Shown one piece after another: positions 11,004 through 23,152 of a stretch of DNA of 64,000 bases. The DNA comes from Burkholderia sp. MS389 (lineage in GTDB: Bacteria; Pseudomonadota; Gammaproteobacteria; Burkholderiales; Burkholderiaceae): positions 2,294,001 through 2,358,000 of the forward strand of contig NZ_CP045994.1 in the NCBI RefSeq assembly GCF_016899425.1, given 5' to 3'. A program made the position numbers and the translations under genes. The notes beneath the pieces were generated by a model. That model was not told where the DNA came from, ran no database searches, and saw only the letters and a program-made list of their open reading frames with translations. Every line of letters starts with the position of its first letter. Positions within the stretch are counted from its first letter, which is position 1.

Positions 11004-12236
11004 GTGAACCCTCGACTCGACTCGCTCCAGCCCTATCCCTTCGAAAAGCTGCGCGCCCTGTTCAAGGACGTGACGCCCGGTGCCGGTACGCCTTCCGGCA
11101 ACCTGAAACCGATCAGCTTCGGCATCGGCGAGCCCAAGCACGCGACGCCGGCGCTGATCCGCGACGCCGTGGTGGCCGCGCTCGACGGCCTCGCGTCGTA
11201 CCCGGCCACCGCCGGCTCGGATGCGCTGCGCACGTCGATCGCGCGCTGGCTCGAACGCCGCTACGGACTGCCGGCGATCGATGCGGCCACGCAGGTGCTG
11301 CCGGTGTCGGGTTCGCGCGAGGCGCTGTTCTCGCTCGCGCAGACCGTGATCGACGCGCGGCCGCGCGCGGACGGCAAGAAGGCGATCGTACTCTGTCCGA
11401 ATCCCTTCTATCAAATTTACGAAGGCGCGGCGCTGCTGGCCGGTGCCGAACCCTATTTCGCGAACAGCGACCCGGCCCGCAACTTCGCGTGCGACTACGC
11501 GGCCGTGCCCGAGGAAGTGTGGGCGCGCACGCAGCTGCTGTACGTGTGCTCGCCGGGCAACCCGACCGGCGCCGTGCTGACGCTCGACGACTGGCGCGAG
11601 CTGTTCGTGCTGTCCGACCGCCACGGCTTCGTGATCGCGTCCGACGAGTGCTATTCGGAAATCTATTTCGACGAAGCGGCGCCGCCGCTCGGCGGTCTTG
11701 AAGCCGCGCACCGCCTCGGCCGTGGCTTCGAACGACTCGTGATGCTGTCGAGCCTGTCGAAGCGCTCGAACGTGCCGGGCATGCGCTCGGGCTTCGTCGC
11801 CGGCGACGCCGCGCTGCTCAAGAAATTCCTGCTGTACCGCACGTACCACGGCGCCGCGCTGTCGCCGGTCTGGCAGCACGCGAGCATCGCCGCGTGGAAC
11901 GACGAGACGCACGTGCGCGAGAACCGCGCGCTGTACGTGCAGAAGTTCAATACGGTCACGCCGATGCTCGCCGATGTGATCGACGTGAAGCTGCCCGACG
12001 CCGCGTTCTACCTGTGGGCCAACGTCGCGCGCACCGGCCTGTCGGACACCGAGTTCGCCCGTCGCCTGTACGCCGACTATAATGTGACGGTTCTGCCCGG
12101 CTCGTACCTGGCGCGCGATGCGCACGGCACGAACCCGGGCCGCGATTTCATCCGGATCGCGCTCGTCGCGGGCACCCCCGAATGCGTCGAGGGCGCGCAA
12201 CGCATCGTCGATTTCTGCCGCGCTCTCGCGCGGTAA
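11004..12236 (+). CDS. dapC: N-succinyldiaminopimelate aminotransferase DapC
   Basis: This PLP enzyme transaminates N-succinyl-2-amino-6-ketopimelate with glutamate in the succinylase branch of diaminopimelate/lysine synthesis. The ~410-residue fold-type I aminotransferase contains CSPGNPTGAVL, DECYSEIYFDE and the PLP-lysine region SLSKRSNVPGMRSGF. The start is uncertain: GTG at 11004 (VNPRLDSLQPYPFEKL) gives the residues I recall as usual in Burkholderia homologues, while ATG at 10989 adds five residues; neither has a clear ribosome-binding site. dapD follows after 45 bp, so the two are probably co-transcribed. Confidence 0.93.
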   Translation: MNPRLDSLQPYPFEKLRALFKDVTPGAGTPSGNLKPISFGIGEPKHATPALIRDAVVAALDGLASYPATAGSDALRTSIARWLERRYGLPAIDAATQVLPVSGSREALFSLAQTVIDARPRADGKKAIVLCPNPFYQIYEGAALLAGAEPYFANSDPARNFACDYAAVPEEVWARTQLLYVCSPGNPTGAVLTLDDWRELFVLSDRHGFVIASDECYSEIYFDEAAPPLGGLEAAHRLGRGFERLVMLSSLSKRSNVPGMRSGFVAGDAALLKKFLLYRTYHGAALSPVWQHASIAAWNDETHVRENRALYVQKFNTVTPMLADVIDVKLPDAAFYLWANVARTGLSDTEFARRLYADYNVTVLPGSYLARDAHGTNPGRDFIRIALVAGTPECVEGAQRIVDFCRALAR

Positions 12237-12281
12237 GACGTCCATCCCGATCAATTCCATCCATCTCCTGCGAAAACGAAC

Positions 12282-13108
<827 letters not shown>

Positions 13109-13109
<1 letters not shown>

Positions 13110-13477
13110 TGGCGAAGCCGCACACCGTGGTCGTCTACGGCATTCCGAACTGCGACACCGTGAAGAAGGCCCGCGTGTGGCTCGACGATCACGGCGTCGA
13201 GTTCGAGTTCCACGATTTCAAGAAGCTCGGCGTCAGCGCGCCGCTGATCGAAGACTGGCTGAAGGACGTGTCGCTCGACGCGCTCGTGAACAAGCGCGGC
13301 ACCACGTGGCGCGGCCTGGACGACGGGATGAAGGCGGCCGCCGAAACGAAGACCGGCGCGGTCGCGCTGATGATCCACAAGCCATCGGTCATCAAGCGTC
13401 CCGTGCTCGTCGTCAACGGCCGCGTGAAATCGCTCGGGTTCGTGGCCGATCAATACGCGGCGCTGTTTGCCGCATAA
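13109..13477 (+). CDS. ArsC/Spx-family thioredoxin-fold protein (YffB-like)
   Basis: A 122-residue protein with an ArsC-like fold. It begins VVYGIPNCDTVKKARVWL, with a single Cys in the NCDT motif instead of a CxxC pair, and later has VLVVNGRVKSLGF. E. coli YffB is the nearest well-known relative; its role is unclear (a glutathione-dependent thiol reductase has been suggested). It overlaps dapD by one base and precedes dapE, so it is expressed with the DAP genes; in E. coli yffB also lies next to dapE. I do not call it an arsenate reductase. Confidence 0.88.
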
Positions 13478-13525
13478 GGCCGCCCGCGCCGCGCCTGCGG
13501 GCGTAGGGCCTGTTCACGCTAATAA

Positions 13526-14740
<1,215 letters not shown>

Positions 14741-14751
14741 CGGAGCCTCGC

Positions 14752-15660
14752 ATGACGACACCTTTTGCCACAGTTCGCGACCTGCTGCGCTACGCGGTCA
14801 CGCGCTTCTCGAAAGCAAAGCTCGCGTTCGGCCACGGTTCCGACAACGCGTACGACGAAGCGGCCTACCTCGTGCTGCATACGCTCGACCTGCCGCTCGA
14901 CACGCTCGAGCCGTTCCTCGACGCGCGCCTCTTGCCCGACGAAATCGCGGCCGTGCTCGCGGTGATCGAACGACGTGCGGCCGACCGCGTGCCGGCCGCG
15001 TACCTCACGCATGAAGCGTGGATGCATGGCCACCGTTTCTACGTCGACGAACGCGTGATCGTGCCGCGCTCATTCATCGGCGAATTGCTCGACGACGGGC
15101 TGCAGCCGTATGTCGCCGATCCCGAGCAGGTCGGCGCGGTGCTCGAACTGTGCACCGGCTCCGGCTGCCTCGCGATCCTCGCGGCGAGCGCGTTCCCGAA
15201 CGCCGAGATCGACGCGGTCGACCTGTCGGACAAGGCGCTCGAAGTCGCGGAAATCAACGTGCGCGACTACGGCCTCGAAGACCGCATCGGGCTGCACCGC
15301 GGCGACCTTTACGCCCCGCTGCCCGCGTTCCGCACCGATCCCGACTCGCGCTACGACGTGATCCTGACGAACCCGCCGTACGTGAACGCCGCGTCGATGG
15401 CCGCGCTGCCGCCCGAATACCGGCACGAGCCGGAGATGGCGCTCGCCGGCGGCGACGACGGGATGGACATCGTGCGACGCATCGTCGCCGACGCGCACCG
15501 CTGGCTGCATGACGACGGCGTGCTCGTCGTCGAGATCGGCAACGAGCGCGAGCACGTCGAAGCGGCGTTCGGCGGCCTCGAGCTCACGTGGCTGCCCACC
15601 AGCGCGGGCGACGACGCCGTGTTCCTGATCCAGGCGTCGGACCTGCCCCGCAAGGGCTGA
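14752..15660 (+). CDS. prmB: 50S ribosomal protein L3 glutamine methyltransferase PrmB
   Basis: This SAM-dependent enzyme methylates a glutamine of ribosomal protein L3 (302 residues; E. coli PrmB 310). Motif I LELCTGSGCLAI binds SAM, and TNPPYV is the NPPY motif of the Gln/Asn N-methyltransferase group. The N-terminal helical domain (TVRDLLRYAVTRFSKAKLAFGHG) favours PrmB over PrmC. It starts 11 bp after the dapE stop and is likely co-transcribed. A GC-rich hairpin at 15678-15705 follows. Confidence 0.93.
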   Translation: MTTPFATVRDLLRYAVTRFSKAKLAFGHGSDNAYDEAAYLVLHTLDLPLDTLEPFLDARLLPDEIAAVLAVIERRAADRVPAAYLTHEAWMHGHRFYVDERVIVPRSFIGELLDDGLQPYVADPEQVGAVLELCTGSGCLAILAASAFPNAEIDAVDLSDKALEVAEINVRDYGLEDRIGLHRGDLYAPLPAFRTDPDSRYDVILTNPPYVNAASMAALPPEYRHEPEMALAGGDDGMDIVRRIVADAHRWLHDDGVLVVEIGNEREHVEAAFGGLELTWLPTSAGDDAVFLIQASDLPRKG

Positions 15661-15677
15661 GCGTTCCGCCGGGACCG

Positions 15678-15705
15678 CCGTGCGGCGCACCATTGCGCCG
15701 CACGG
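15678..15705 (+). terminator. Terminator-like hairpin after prmB
   Basis: An 11-bp perfect stem (CCGTGCGGCGC with its complement) and a 6-base loop lie 17 bases after the prmB stop. No T-run follows, so it may act with Rho or only protect the 3' end. Confidence 0.45.
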
Positions 15706-15790
15706 TTGGGTAAGATGCGCGTAGGCGGCCGCCCGGCCGCACGACTTCGGGAGTCCCCTCGGGCGTCCCGCGGGAGTCCTTCAAGCGCCC

Positions 15791-17230
15791 ATGACCCTCG
15801 ACTGGCTACATCTCGGCACCCTGATCCTGACCATCCACGTGCTCGGGATCGTCGCGGCATGCCATGCAATCATGAACACGCGCACGTCGCAAGGCGCGAT
15901 CGCGTGGGCCGTCTCGCTCACGGCCATGCCGTACCTGACGCTCGTTCCCTACCTGTTCCTCGGCCGCAGCAAATTCTCCGGCTACGTCGACGCCCGGCGC
16001 CACGAACTCGAAATGTTGCGCACGCACACACCGCGTTCGCCGTGGCGCGCGACCGACGCAACCGACGGGCCGGCCGCCGACGCGCTGGGGCAGGCTGCCG
16101 TGCTCGCGCTCACGCGGCTCGGCGGCATGCCGTTCCTCGGCGGCAATTCGGTGCGCACGCTCGTCAACGGCGACGCGACGTTCTCGGCCATCCTGTCGGC
16201 GATCGACGCCGCACGCGACTACGTGCTCGTCCAGTTCTTCATCGTGCGCGACGATGCGCTCGGCCGGATGCTGCGCGACTCGCTGCTCGCGCGCGTGGCC
16301 GCCGGCGTACGCTGCTGCGTGCTGTACGACAGCATCGGCTGCTTCGACCTGCCGCACAGCTACGTCGACGCATTGCGCCGCGGCGGCGTCGAGGTCCATC
16401 CGTTCGCGACCAACCGGAAATTCGTCAACCGCTTCCAGCTGAACTTCCGCAACCATCGCAAGATCGTCGTCGTCGACGGCAATTGCGCGTTCGTCGGCGG
16501 CCACAACGTCGGCGTCGAATATCTCGGCGCGAATCCGCGCCTGTCGCCGTGGCGCGACACCCACATCGAGATACGCGGCCCCGTGGTGGCGAGCATCCAG
16601 TACGTGTTCGCCGAAGACTGGCACTGGGCGACGCAGAAGCTGCCGCCGATCGCGCTGCCGCCGCCCGCGCAGCCCGGCGACGGCATGCATTGCCTCGCGG
16701 TGCCGATGGGGCCCGCCGACAAGCAGGAAACCGGCTCGCTGTTCTTCGCCGAATCGATCAATGCCGCCCGCGAGCGGGTGTGGATCACCACGCCGTACCT
16801 CGTTCCCGACGAAGCCGTGGTGTCCGCGCTGAAGCTCGCCGTGATGCGCGGCGTCGACGTGCGCATCCTGATCCCGAGCCGGCGCGATCACTACGTCGTG
16901 TTCGAGGCGTCGAAGCTTTACGCGCGCGACCTCGTCGATGCGGGCGTGAAAGTGTTCCGCTACCGGCCCGGTTTCCTGCACCAGAAGGTCGTGCTGATCG
17001 ACCGCATCGCGGCAGCAATCGGCAGCGCGAATCTCGACAACCGTTCGTTCCGCCTCAATTTCGAGGTCATGGTGCTGACCGTCGACCCGGCCTTCGCCGA
17101 CGAGGTCGAAACGATGCTCGACGCCGACTTCGCTCAGGCGTACGAGGTCGACGCGGACGAATACCGGCAGTCGCCCGCCTGGCGGCGCATCGCGATGCAC
17201 GTCGCGCGGCTGTTCGCACCGATCCTGTAA
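15791..17230 (+). CDS. cls: Cardiolipin synthase (phospholipase D family)
   Basis: A 479-residue inner-membrane enzyme that condenses two phosphatidylglycerol molecules to cardiolipin. Two N-terminal membrane helices (about residues 6-30 and 37-58) are followed by two PLD domains. The HKD motifs are NHRKIVVVDG (about residue 221) and LHQKVVLID with GSANLDNRS (about residue 397), both complete. Length and layout match bacterial ClsA. It stands alone between prmB and the convergent gpx; no regulatory site is clear beyond a TAAGAT at about 15711. Confidence 0.94.
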   Translation: MTLDWLHLGTLILTIHVLGIVAACHAIMNTRTSQGAIAWAVSLTAMPYLTLVPYLFLGRSKFSGYVDARRHELEMLRTHTPRSPWRATDATDGPAADALGQAAVLALTRLGGMPFLGGNSVRTLVNGDATFSAILSAIDAARDYVLVQFFIVRDDALGRMLRDSLLARVAAGVRCCVLYDSIGCFDLPHSYVDALRRGGVEVHPFATNRKFVNRFQLNFRNHRKIVVVDGNCAFVGGHNVGVEYLGANPRLSPWRDTHIEIRGPVVASIQYVFAEDWHWATQKLPPIALPPPAQPGDGMHCLAVPMGPADKQETGSLFFAESINAARERVWITTPYLVPDEAVVSALKLAVMRGVDVRILIPSRRDHYVVFEASKLYARDLVDAGVKVFRYRPGFLHQKVVLIDRIAAAIGSANLDNRSFRLNFEVMVLTVDPAFADEVETMLDADFAQAYEVDADEYRQSPAWRRIAMHVARLFAPIL

Positions 17231-17295
17231 CGGCGCCGCGACGACCGCCGCCCCCGCACGATCCGCACCGGCGCCGCGCACGCGGCGCTGCGCCG

Positions 17296-17775
17296 TCACA
17301 GCAGCTTGTCGATGTCCGCGGCGATTTCGTCGGGCTTGGTGGACGGCGCGTAGCGCTTGACGATGCGCCCTTCGCGATCGATCAGGAATTTCGTGAAATT
17401 CCACTTGATCGCCTTGAGGCCGAGAATGCCGGGTGCCTCGTCGGTCAGGTAGCGATACAGCGGATGCGCGTGGTCGCCCTTCACGTCGATCTTCGCGAAC
17501 ATCGGGAACGTGACGCCGTAGTTGCGTTCGCAGAACGCACCGATCTGCTCGGCGTCGCCCGGCTCCTGCTTGCCGAACTGGTTGCACGGGAAGCCGAGTA
17601 CGAAGAAGCCGCGCGCCGCGTGCTGGTCGTACAGCTTCTGCAGCCCCGCGTATTGCGGCGTGAAACCGCACTCGCTCGCGGTATTGACGATCAGCAGCAC
17701 CTTGCCGCGATACGCGTCGAGCGACACCGGCGCACCGGCCAGCGTCTCCGCGTTGAACGAATACAGGGTGGACAT
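17296..17775 (-). CDS. Glutathione peroxidase (Cys type, BtuE/thiol peroxidase-like)
   Basis: A 159-residue peroxidase that reduces hydroperoxides with thiols. The catalytic residue is Cys36 in [12 protein letters not shown], not selenocysteine. The other catalytic-site residues appear as the Gln in [13 protein letters not shown] and the Trp-Asn in KWNFTKF. There is no signal peptide, so it is cytoplasmic. Bacterial Cys-GPx enzymes often use thioredoxin rather than glutathione, so the electron donor is uncertain. It is a single gene, convergent with cls. Confidence 0.93.
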   Translation of the reverse strand: MSTLYSFNAETLAGAPVSLDAYRGKVLLIVNTASECGFTPQYAGLQKLYDQHAARGFFVLGFPCNQFGKQEPGDAEQIGAFCERNYGVTFPMFAKIDVKGDHAHPLYRYLTDEAPGILGLKAIKWNFTKFLIDREGRIVKRYAPSTKPDEIAADIDKLL

Positions 17776-17911
17776 CGGGCACTCCTTTTACGAAACCGGA
17801 TCGACGTGGAGTCTAGGCGAAATCGCGCCGTTGCGGCATCCGCCGAACGGCCGATGCCCGGCGCGACCGGCGCGCGGTCTAGAATAGCGGTTTTGGCCAG
17901 TCATTTCCGCC

Positions 17912-19843
17912 GTGATCCGTTTCAATCAGTTCAGCCTTGCGCGCGGCACCAAGCCGCTGTTCGAGTCGACCTCGTTCGTGCTCAATCCCGGCGAGAAAGC
18001 CGGCCTGATCGGCGCGAACGGCGCCGGCAAGTCGACGCTGTTTTCCGTCCTGCGCGGCGAGCTGCATTCCGACGGAGGCGATTTCTCGATGCCGCCGTCG
18101 TGGCGGATCGCCCACGTGTCGCAGGAAACGCCCGCGGTCGATCGTTCCGCGCTCGACTACACGCTCGACGGCGATACCGCGCTGCGCGAGATCGAGGCCC
18201 GCATCGCCGCCGCGTCGGCCGCGCATGACGGCGCCGCCGAAGGCGACGCGCACGCGGCGTTCGCCGACGCCGACGGCTACACCGCGCCGGCCCGCGCCGA
18301 AGCGCTGCTGCTCGGCCTCGGCTTCACGCTCGCGCAAACGCGCGAATCCGTCGCGAGCTTCTCCGGCGGCTGGCGCATGCGCCTGAACCTCGCGCAGGCG
18401 CTGATGTGCCGCTCCGACCTGCTGCTGCTCGACGAACCGACGAACCACCTCGACCTCGACGCGATCGTGTGGCTCGAAGACTGGCTGCACCGCTACCCCG
18501 GCACGCTCGTCGTGATTTCGCACGACCGCGAATTCCTCGATTCGATCTGCAACGTCACGCTGCATCTGGAAAACCGCCAGGTGAAGCGCTACGGCGGCAA
18601 CTACTCGCAGTTCGAAGTGCTGCGCGCGCAACAGCTGGCGCTGCAGCAAAGCGCGTACGAAAAGCAGCAGAAGACGATCGAGCACCTGCAGAGCTTCGTC
18701 GACCGCTTCAAGGCCAAGGCGACCAAGGCCAAGCAGGCGCAAAGCCGGATGAAGGCGCTCGAGAAGATGGAGCTGATCGCGCCCGCGCACATCGCGTCGC
18801 CGTTCACGTTCGAATTCCGCACGCCCGATGCCGCGCCGAACCCGATGATGGTGATGGAAGACGTCCGCTGCGGCTACCATGCCGACGACGGAACGGATAT
18901 CCCGATCGTCGAGCGCGTGGCGCTGTCGATCCAGAACGGCCAGCGCATCGGCCTGCTCGGCGCGAACGGCCAGGGCAAGTCGACGCTGATCAAGACGCTG
19001 GCCGGCACGCTCGCGCCGCTGTCCGGGCATGTCCGCGACGGCAAGGGGCTGACGATCGGTTATTTCGCGCAGCACCAGCTCGAAACGCTGCGCGAAGACG
19101 ATTCGCCGCTCGCGCATCTGGCGCGGCTCGCGCCCGACACGCGCGAGCAGGAATTGCGCGACTTCCTCGGCGGCTTCAATTTCTCGGGCGACATGGCGAC
19201 CAGCCCGGTCGGGCCGTTCTCGGGCGGCGAAAAAGCGCGCCTCGCGCTGGCGCTGATCATCTGGCAGAAGCCGAACCTGCTGCTGCTCGACGAACCGACG
19301 AACCACCTCGACCTCGAAACGCGCCACGCGCTGACGATGGCGCTCGCGCAGTTCGAAGGCACGCTGATCCTCGTGTCGCACGATCGTCACCTGCTGCGCG
19401 CGACGACTGACCAGTTCATGCTGGTCGCGAAGCACCGGCTGCAGCCGTTCGACGGCGACCTCGACGACTACCGCGACTGGCTGCTGCAGCATGCGGCCGA
19501 GCAACGCGCGGTCGCGAAGGCCGACAGCGCGGCCGCCGCAGGCGCCGATCCGGGCGTCAACCGCAAGGACCAGAAGCGCCAGGCGGCCGAGGAACGCCAG
19601 CGGCTGTCGCAGCTGAAGAAACCGCTGCAGAACCGCATCACGAAGCTCGAAAAGGAAATGGAAGCACTGCACGCGGAGAAGGCGCGCCTCGACGCGTTCG
19701 TCGCCGATCCGGCGAGCTACGAAGCCGCGCGCAAGACGGAACTGACCGACGCGATCCGCACGCTCGGTGAAGTCACGACCCGGCTCGAGACGGTCGAGGC
19801 CGACTGGCTCGCCGTGCAGGAAGAACTCGAGCAGATCGGCTGA
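17912..19843 (+). CDS. yheS: ABC-F family ATPase, YheS-like
   Basis: A 643-residue soluble protein with two ABC ATPase domains and no membrane segments. Walker A motifs are GANGAGKST (about residue 36) and GANGQGKST (about 350); signatures are FSGGWRMRLNLAQ and FSGGEKARLALA; LLLDEPTNHLDL occurs twice. Between the domains is the ABC-F linker rich in Lys/Gln/Glu (about residues 235-290), and the C-terminus is a charged coiled coil. The N-terminus and length fit YheS better than EttA, Uup or YbiT. ABC-F proteins act on the ribosome. Translation starts at a GTG. Confidence 0.9.
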   Translation: MIRFNQFSLARGTKPLFESTSFVLNPGEKAGLIGANGAGKSTLFSVLRGELHSDGGDFSMPPSWRIAHVSQETPAVDRSALDYTLDGDTALREIEARIAAASAAHDGAAEGDAHAAFADADGYTAPARAEALLLGLGFTLAQTRESVASFSGGWRMRLNLAQALMCRSDLLLLDEPTNHLDLDAIVWLEDWLHRYPGTLVVISHDREFLDSICNVTLHLENRQVKRYGGNYSQFEVLRAQQLALQQSAYEKQQKTIEHLQSFVDRFKAKATKAKQAQSRMKALEKMELIAPAHIASPFTFEFRTPDAAPNPMMVMEDVRCGYHADDGTDIPIVERVALSIQNGQRIGLLGANGQGKSTLIKTLAGTLAPLSGHVRDGKGLTIGYFAQHQLETLREDDSPLAHLARLAPDTREQELRDFLGGFNFSGDMATSPVGPFSGGEKARLALALIIWQKPNLLLLDEPTNHLDLETRHALTMALAQFEGTLILVSHDRHLLRATTDQFMLVAKHRLQPFDGDLDDYRDWLLQHAAEQRAVAKADSAAAAGADPGVNRKDQKRQAAEERQRLSQLKKPLQNRITKLEKEMEALHAEKARLDAFVADPASYEAARKTELTDAIRTLGEVTTRLETVEADWLAVQEELEQIG

Positions 19844-19963
19844 ACGCGGCCATCGGCGCCGGCAGGCGACGAGCGTGTCGGCGGCGGCATAGCGCGGCGG
19901 GGCGCCGGGGCGTCGACACCCCATGAATCCGCCGGGCCGGGCCGCGCCCCGGGCCGGCCCGGA

Positions 19964-20001
19964 AACGACAAGGCCGGGCGCCCTGGCCCGGCCTCGTTGT
20001 C
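19964..20001. terminator. Terminator-like hairpin between convergent genes
   Basis: AGGCCGGGC (19971-19979) pairs with GCCCGGCCT (19986-19994), flanked by a partly matching GACAA/TTGTC outer stem. The T-rich tails are short on both sides. It lies between yheS and the convergent small gene and probably ends both transcripts. Confidence 0.45.
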
Positions 20002-20060
20002 ATTGCTGCGTTCGACGCGGTTGCGTCGGCTGGCGCCCGTATGCCCGCCGCACCATCCGC

Positions 20061-20327
20061 TCAGCGGCGCGGCAGCGTATCGCGCGGCATCTGCTCGTCG
20101 TCGTCCATCAGGTACCGGCGCCCTTCGGTTGGCCGGCGGATCGCCGCGGCGACTTCCGCTTCCGTCACATCCTCGGACACGACCTTGCGCGCCAGACGCC
20201 CTTCTTCGTCGATCCACTCGACGATCCGGCATCCGCCGCCCCACGGCTGGCGAATCGGCTCCGACACGCGGCAGCCGCGCAGGTTGTAAAGGCGTCCGCC
20301 AGGCGCTTCCCCATAGGATTTCAACAT
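20061..20327 (-). CDS. Small conserved hypothetical protein (possibly DUF2866)
   Basis: An 88-residue charged protein without signal peptide or membrane segment. It contains LYNLRGCRVSEPI, GGGCRIVEWIDEEGR and VTEAEVAAAI. I recall similar Burkholderia proteins under DUF2866 but could not check this. The start at 20327 (MLKSYGEAPGG) is preceded by GAAGGGAACC, a good ribosome-binding site; a longer in-frame start lacks one. Function unknown. Confidence 0.7.
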   Translation of the reverse strand: MLKSYGEAPGGRLYNLRGCRVSEPIRQPWGGGCRIVEWIDEEGRLARKVVSEDVTEAEVAAAIRRPTEGRRYLMDDDEQMPRDTLPRR

Positions 20328-20475
20328 AGGTTCCCTTCGCATTGCGCGGTTCGACAATCCGGCAAAGGATAGGGAAAAGCGATGTCCGGCGGGTTACAGC
20401 AGCCTACATATTCTTTACAGCGAATTACGCGACAGATCGCCCGGCGACGCACGAGCCGTGCGCGCGCCGGGCCGC

Positions 20476-21852
20476 TCATTCAAGATCGCGCACGCGGTCG
20501 ATCGCCTGCTCGAGCCGCTCGACGGCCATCACGTTGAGCCCTTCGATCGGCTGTTTCGGCGCATTCGCCTTCGGGATCAGCGCGGACGTGAAGCCGAGCT
20601 TCGCCGCCTCGCGCAGCCGTTCCTGCCCGCGCGGGGACGGCCGGATCTCGCCGGCCAGCCCCACCTCGCCGAACACGATCAGCCCTTTCGGCAGCGCCTT
20701 GTTGCGCATCGACGAGTGAATGGCGAGCAGCACCGCGAGGTCGGCGGCCGGCTCGGTGATCTTCACGCCGCCCACCGCGTTCAGGAACACATCCTGATCG
20801 AAGGCCGCGATGCCCGCGTGGCGGTGCAGCACCGCAAGCAGCATCGCGAGCCGGTTCTGCTCGAGGCCGACCGCGAGCCGGCGCGGGTTCGGCACGTGCG
20901 CCGTATCGACGAGCGCCTGGATTTCGACGAGCAGCGGGCGCGTGCCCTCCTGCGTGACGAGCACGCACGAACCGGGCACGACCTGCTCGTGCTGCGACAG
21001 GAACAGCGCGGACGGGTTGGCCACGCCGCGCAGCCCGCGCTCGGTCATCGCGAACACGCCGAGTTCGTTGACCGCGCCGAAGCGGTTCTTGAACGCGCGC
21101 ACGAGCCGGAACGACGAATGCGTGTCGCCCTCGAAGTACAGCACCGTGTCGACGATGTGCTCGAGCACGCGCGGGCCGGCGAGGTTACCCTCCTTCGTCA
21201 CGTGCCCGACCATGATGATCGCGGTGCCCGACTGTTTCGCGATGCGCGTGAGCTGCGCCGCGCACTCGCGCACCTGCGCGACCGAGCCCGGCGCCGACGT
21301 CAGCGCCTCGGAATAGACGGTCTGGATCGAGTCGATGACGGCCACGTCCGGCCGCTCCGCGTCGATCGCGGCCTGGATCTTCTCGAGCTGGATCTCGGCG
21401 AGCAGCTTCAGTTCGGCCGCCGGCGCGCCGCCGTCGAGCAGCGCGAGCCGTTGCGCGCGCAACGCGATCTGCGCGGCCGATTCCTCGCCACTGATATAGA
21501 GCGCGCGCCGCTCGTTCGCGATATCCGCGAGCGACTGCAGCAGCAGCGTCGACTTGCCGATGCCCGGATCGCCACCGATCAGCACGACGCCGCCGGGCAC
21601 CAGCCCGCCGCCCAGCACGCGGTCGAATTCGCCGATGCCGGTCGAGAAGCGCGGGACGTCGGCAGCCTCGATGTCGGCGAGACGCTGGACCGGCGCCCGC
21701 TTCGCGAGCGACTGGAACCGATGGGCGGCCGGCGACTCGGCGACCGATTCGACGAGCGTGTTCCACGCCTGGCACGACGGGCACTGGCCCTGCCACTTCG
21801 GGGTCTGTCCGCCGCACTCGCTGCAGACGTATACGGTTTTCTGTTTGGCCAC
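20476..21852 (-). CDS. radA: DNA repair protein RadA
   Basis: A 458-residue RecA-like ATPase that helps process recombination intermediates. It has the N-terminal four-Cys zinc finger (CSECG...CPSC), Walker A GGDPGIGKSTL (about residue 97), the RadA-specific KNRFG motif and a C-terminal Lon-protease-like domain (from about residue 275, AVGGVKITEPAADLAVLLAI). The start is the GTG at 21852 (VAKQKTVYVCSECGG), giving the family N-terminus. It follows alr by 11 bp on the same strand, so alr-radA is a probable operon. Confidence 0.96.
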   Translation of the reverse strand: MAKQKTVYVCSECGGQTPKWQGQCPSCQAWNTLVESVAESPAAHRFQSLAKRAPVQRLADIEAADVPRFSTGIGEFDRVLGGGLVPGGVVLIGGDPGIGKSTLLLQSLADIANERRALYISGEESAAQIALRAQRLALLDGGAPAAELKLLAEIQLEKIQAAIDAERPDVAVIDSIQTVYSEALTSAPGSVAQVRECAAQLTRIAKQSGTAIIMVGHVTKEGNLAGPRVLEHIVDTVLYFEGDTHSSFRLVRAFKNRFGAVNELGVFAMTERGLRGVANPSALFLSQHEQVVPGSCVLVTQEGTRPLLVEIQALVDTAHVPNPRRLAVGLEQNRLAMLLAVLHRHAGIAAFDQDVFLNAVGGVKITEPAADLAVLLAIHSSMRNKALPKGLIVFGEVGLAGEIRPSPRGQERLREAAKLGFTSALIPKANAPKQPIEGLNVMAVERLEQAIDRVRDLE

Positions 21853-21863
21853 GCGCGACGCCC

Positions 21864-22934
21864 TTATTCCGCTCGCACCGGCACGCGGGCCGCGACCGCG
21901 CACATCAGCTCGTAGCCGATCGTCCCGCAATGGCGCGCGACGTCGTCGATCGGCAGCGCGTTGCCCCACAGCTCCACGCGCGCGCCGACGCCGGCCTGCG
22001 GGCACGGCGTCAGGTCGACGGTGATCATGTCCATCGACACGCGACCGACGATCCGCGTGCGGATGCCGTCGACGATCACCGGCGTGCCTTCCGGCGCCAC
22101 GCGCGGATAGCCGTCCGCGTAGCCGCACGCGACGACGCCGATCCGCATCTGCGCCTGCGCGGAGAACGTCGAGCCATAGCCGATCGCCTGGCCCTTCGCG
22201 ATCGTCTGCACCGCGATCAGCTCGGACGAGAGCGTCATCGCGGGCTTCAACCCCGTGTCGGCGATATCGGACGACAGCCCGGACGGCGACGCCCCATACA
22301 GCACGATCCCCGGCCGCACCCAGTCGAAGTGCGTGTCCGGATGCCACAGCACGGCCGCCGAATTCGCGAGACTGCGCGCGCCGGCGATGTTTTCCGCTCC
22401 GCGCTCGAACGTCGCGAGCTGCTCGGCGACGCCGCGCGCGTTGTCCGCGTCCGAAAAATGGGTCATCAACGTGATCTGGCCGATGCCGGGGCACGCGCGG
22501 GCGCGCTCCCACGCGGCACGGTATTTTTCCGGCGTGTAACCGAGCCGGTTCATCCCGCTGTTCATCTTGAGCTGCACGTTGACGGGCTTCGACAGCCGCG
22601 CCGTTTCCAGCATCCGCATCTGCTCGTCGTTGTGGACGGTCGTGGTCAGGCTGTAGCGGTCGATCACGTCGATGTCGGTCGAGCGGAAGAAGCCTTCGAG
22701 CAGCAGGATCGGGCCGGCCCAGCCGAGCTCGCGCAGCTTCACGGCCTCGTCGAGGTCGAGCAGGCCGAAGCCGTCGGTGCCGCGCAGGCCCGGAAACGCA
22801 CGGGCGAGACCGTGGCCGTACGCGTTGGCCTTGACGACCGCCCAGACCTTGGACGGGCCGGCAAAGCGGCGGACGACGGAGAGATTGTTCGCGAGAGCGG
22901 CGGTGTGGATGGTGGCGGAGATCGGGCGCGGCAT
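21864..22934 (-). CDS. alr: Alanine racemase
   Basis: This PLP enzyme interconverts L- and D-alanine to supply peptidoglycan precursors. The 356 residues are normal for the family. The PLP lysine is in VKANAYGHG near residue 33; the catalytic Tyr region (GYGSTFSAQ) and the MDMITVDLT motif follow in the C-terminal beta domain. It is divergent from lplT across a 218-bp gap and leads radA. Confidence 0.96.
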   Translation of the reverse strand: MPRPISATIHTAALANNLSVVRRFAGPSKVWAVVKANAYGHGLARAFPGLRGTDGFGLLDLDEAVKLRELGWAGPILLLEGFFRSTDIDVIDRYSLTTTVHNDEQMRMLETARLSKPVNVQLKMNSGMNRLGYTPEKYRAAWERARACPGIGQITLMTHFSDADNARGVAEQLATFERGAENIAGARSLANSAAVLWHPDTHFDWVRPGIVLYGASPSGLSSDIADTGLKPAMTLSSELIAVQTIAKGQAIGYGSTFSAQAQMRIGVVACGYADGYPRVAPEGTPVIVDGIRTRIVGRVSMDMITVDLTPCPQAGVGARVELWGNALPIDDVARHCGTIGYELMCAVAARVPVRAE

Positions 22935-23152
22935 GGGAAATTTACGTAAAGACGCTTGCGAATCATCAGCTTACCGCGCCTTTTGAGCACCGAAGCCGAC
23001 AATTTGCGGAACGATCGGGGAATCTTGCTAGTCCGAATTCGCGTATTTTCATGTTATAAAGCCGTGCGCACAACCCATTTCGAACGGAATAAGCCGATCG
23101 CATACCAGGCGGCCTACGCGGCCCTGCCGCAGCGACGAAAGCATCGCATCAG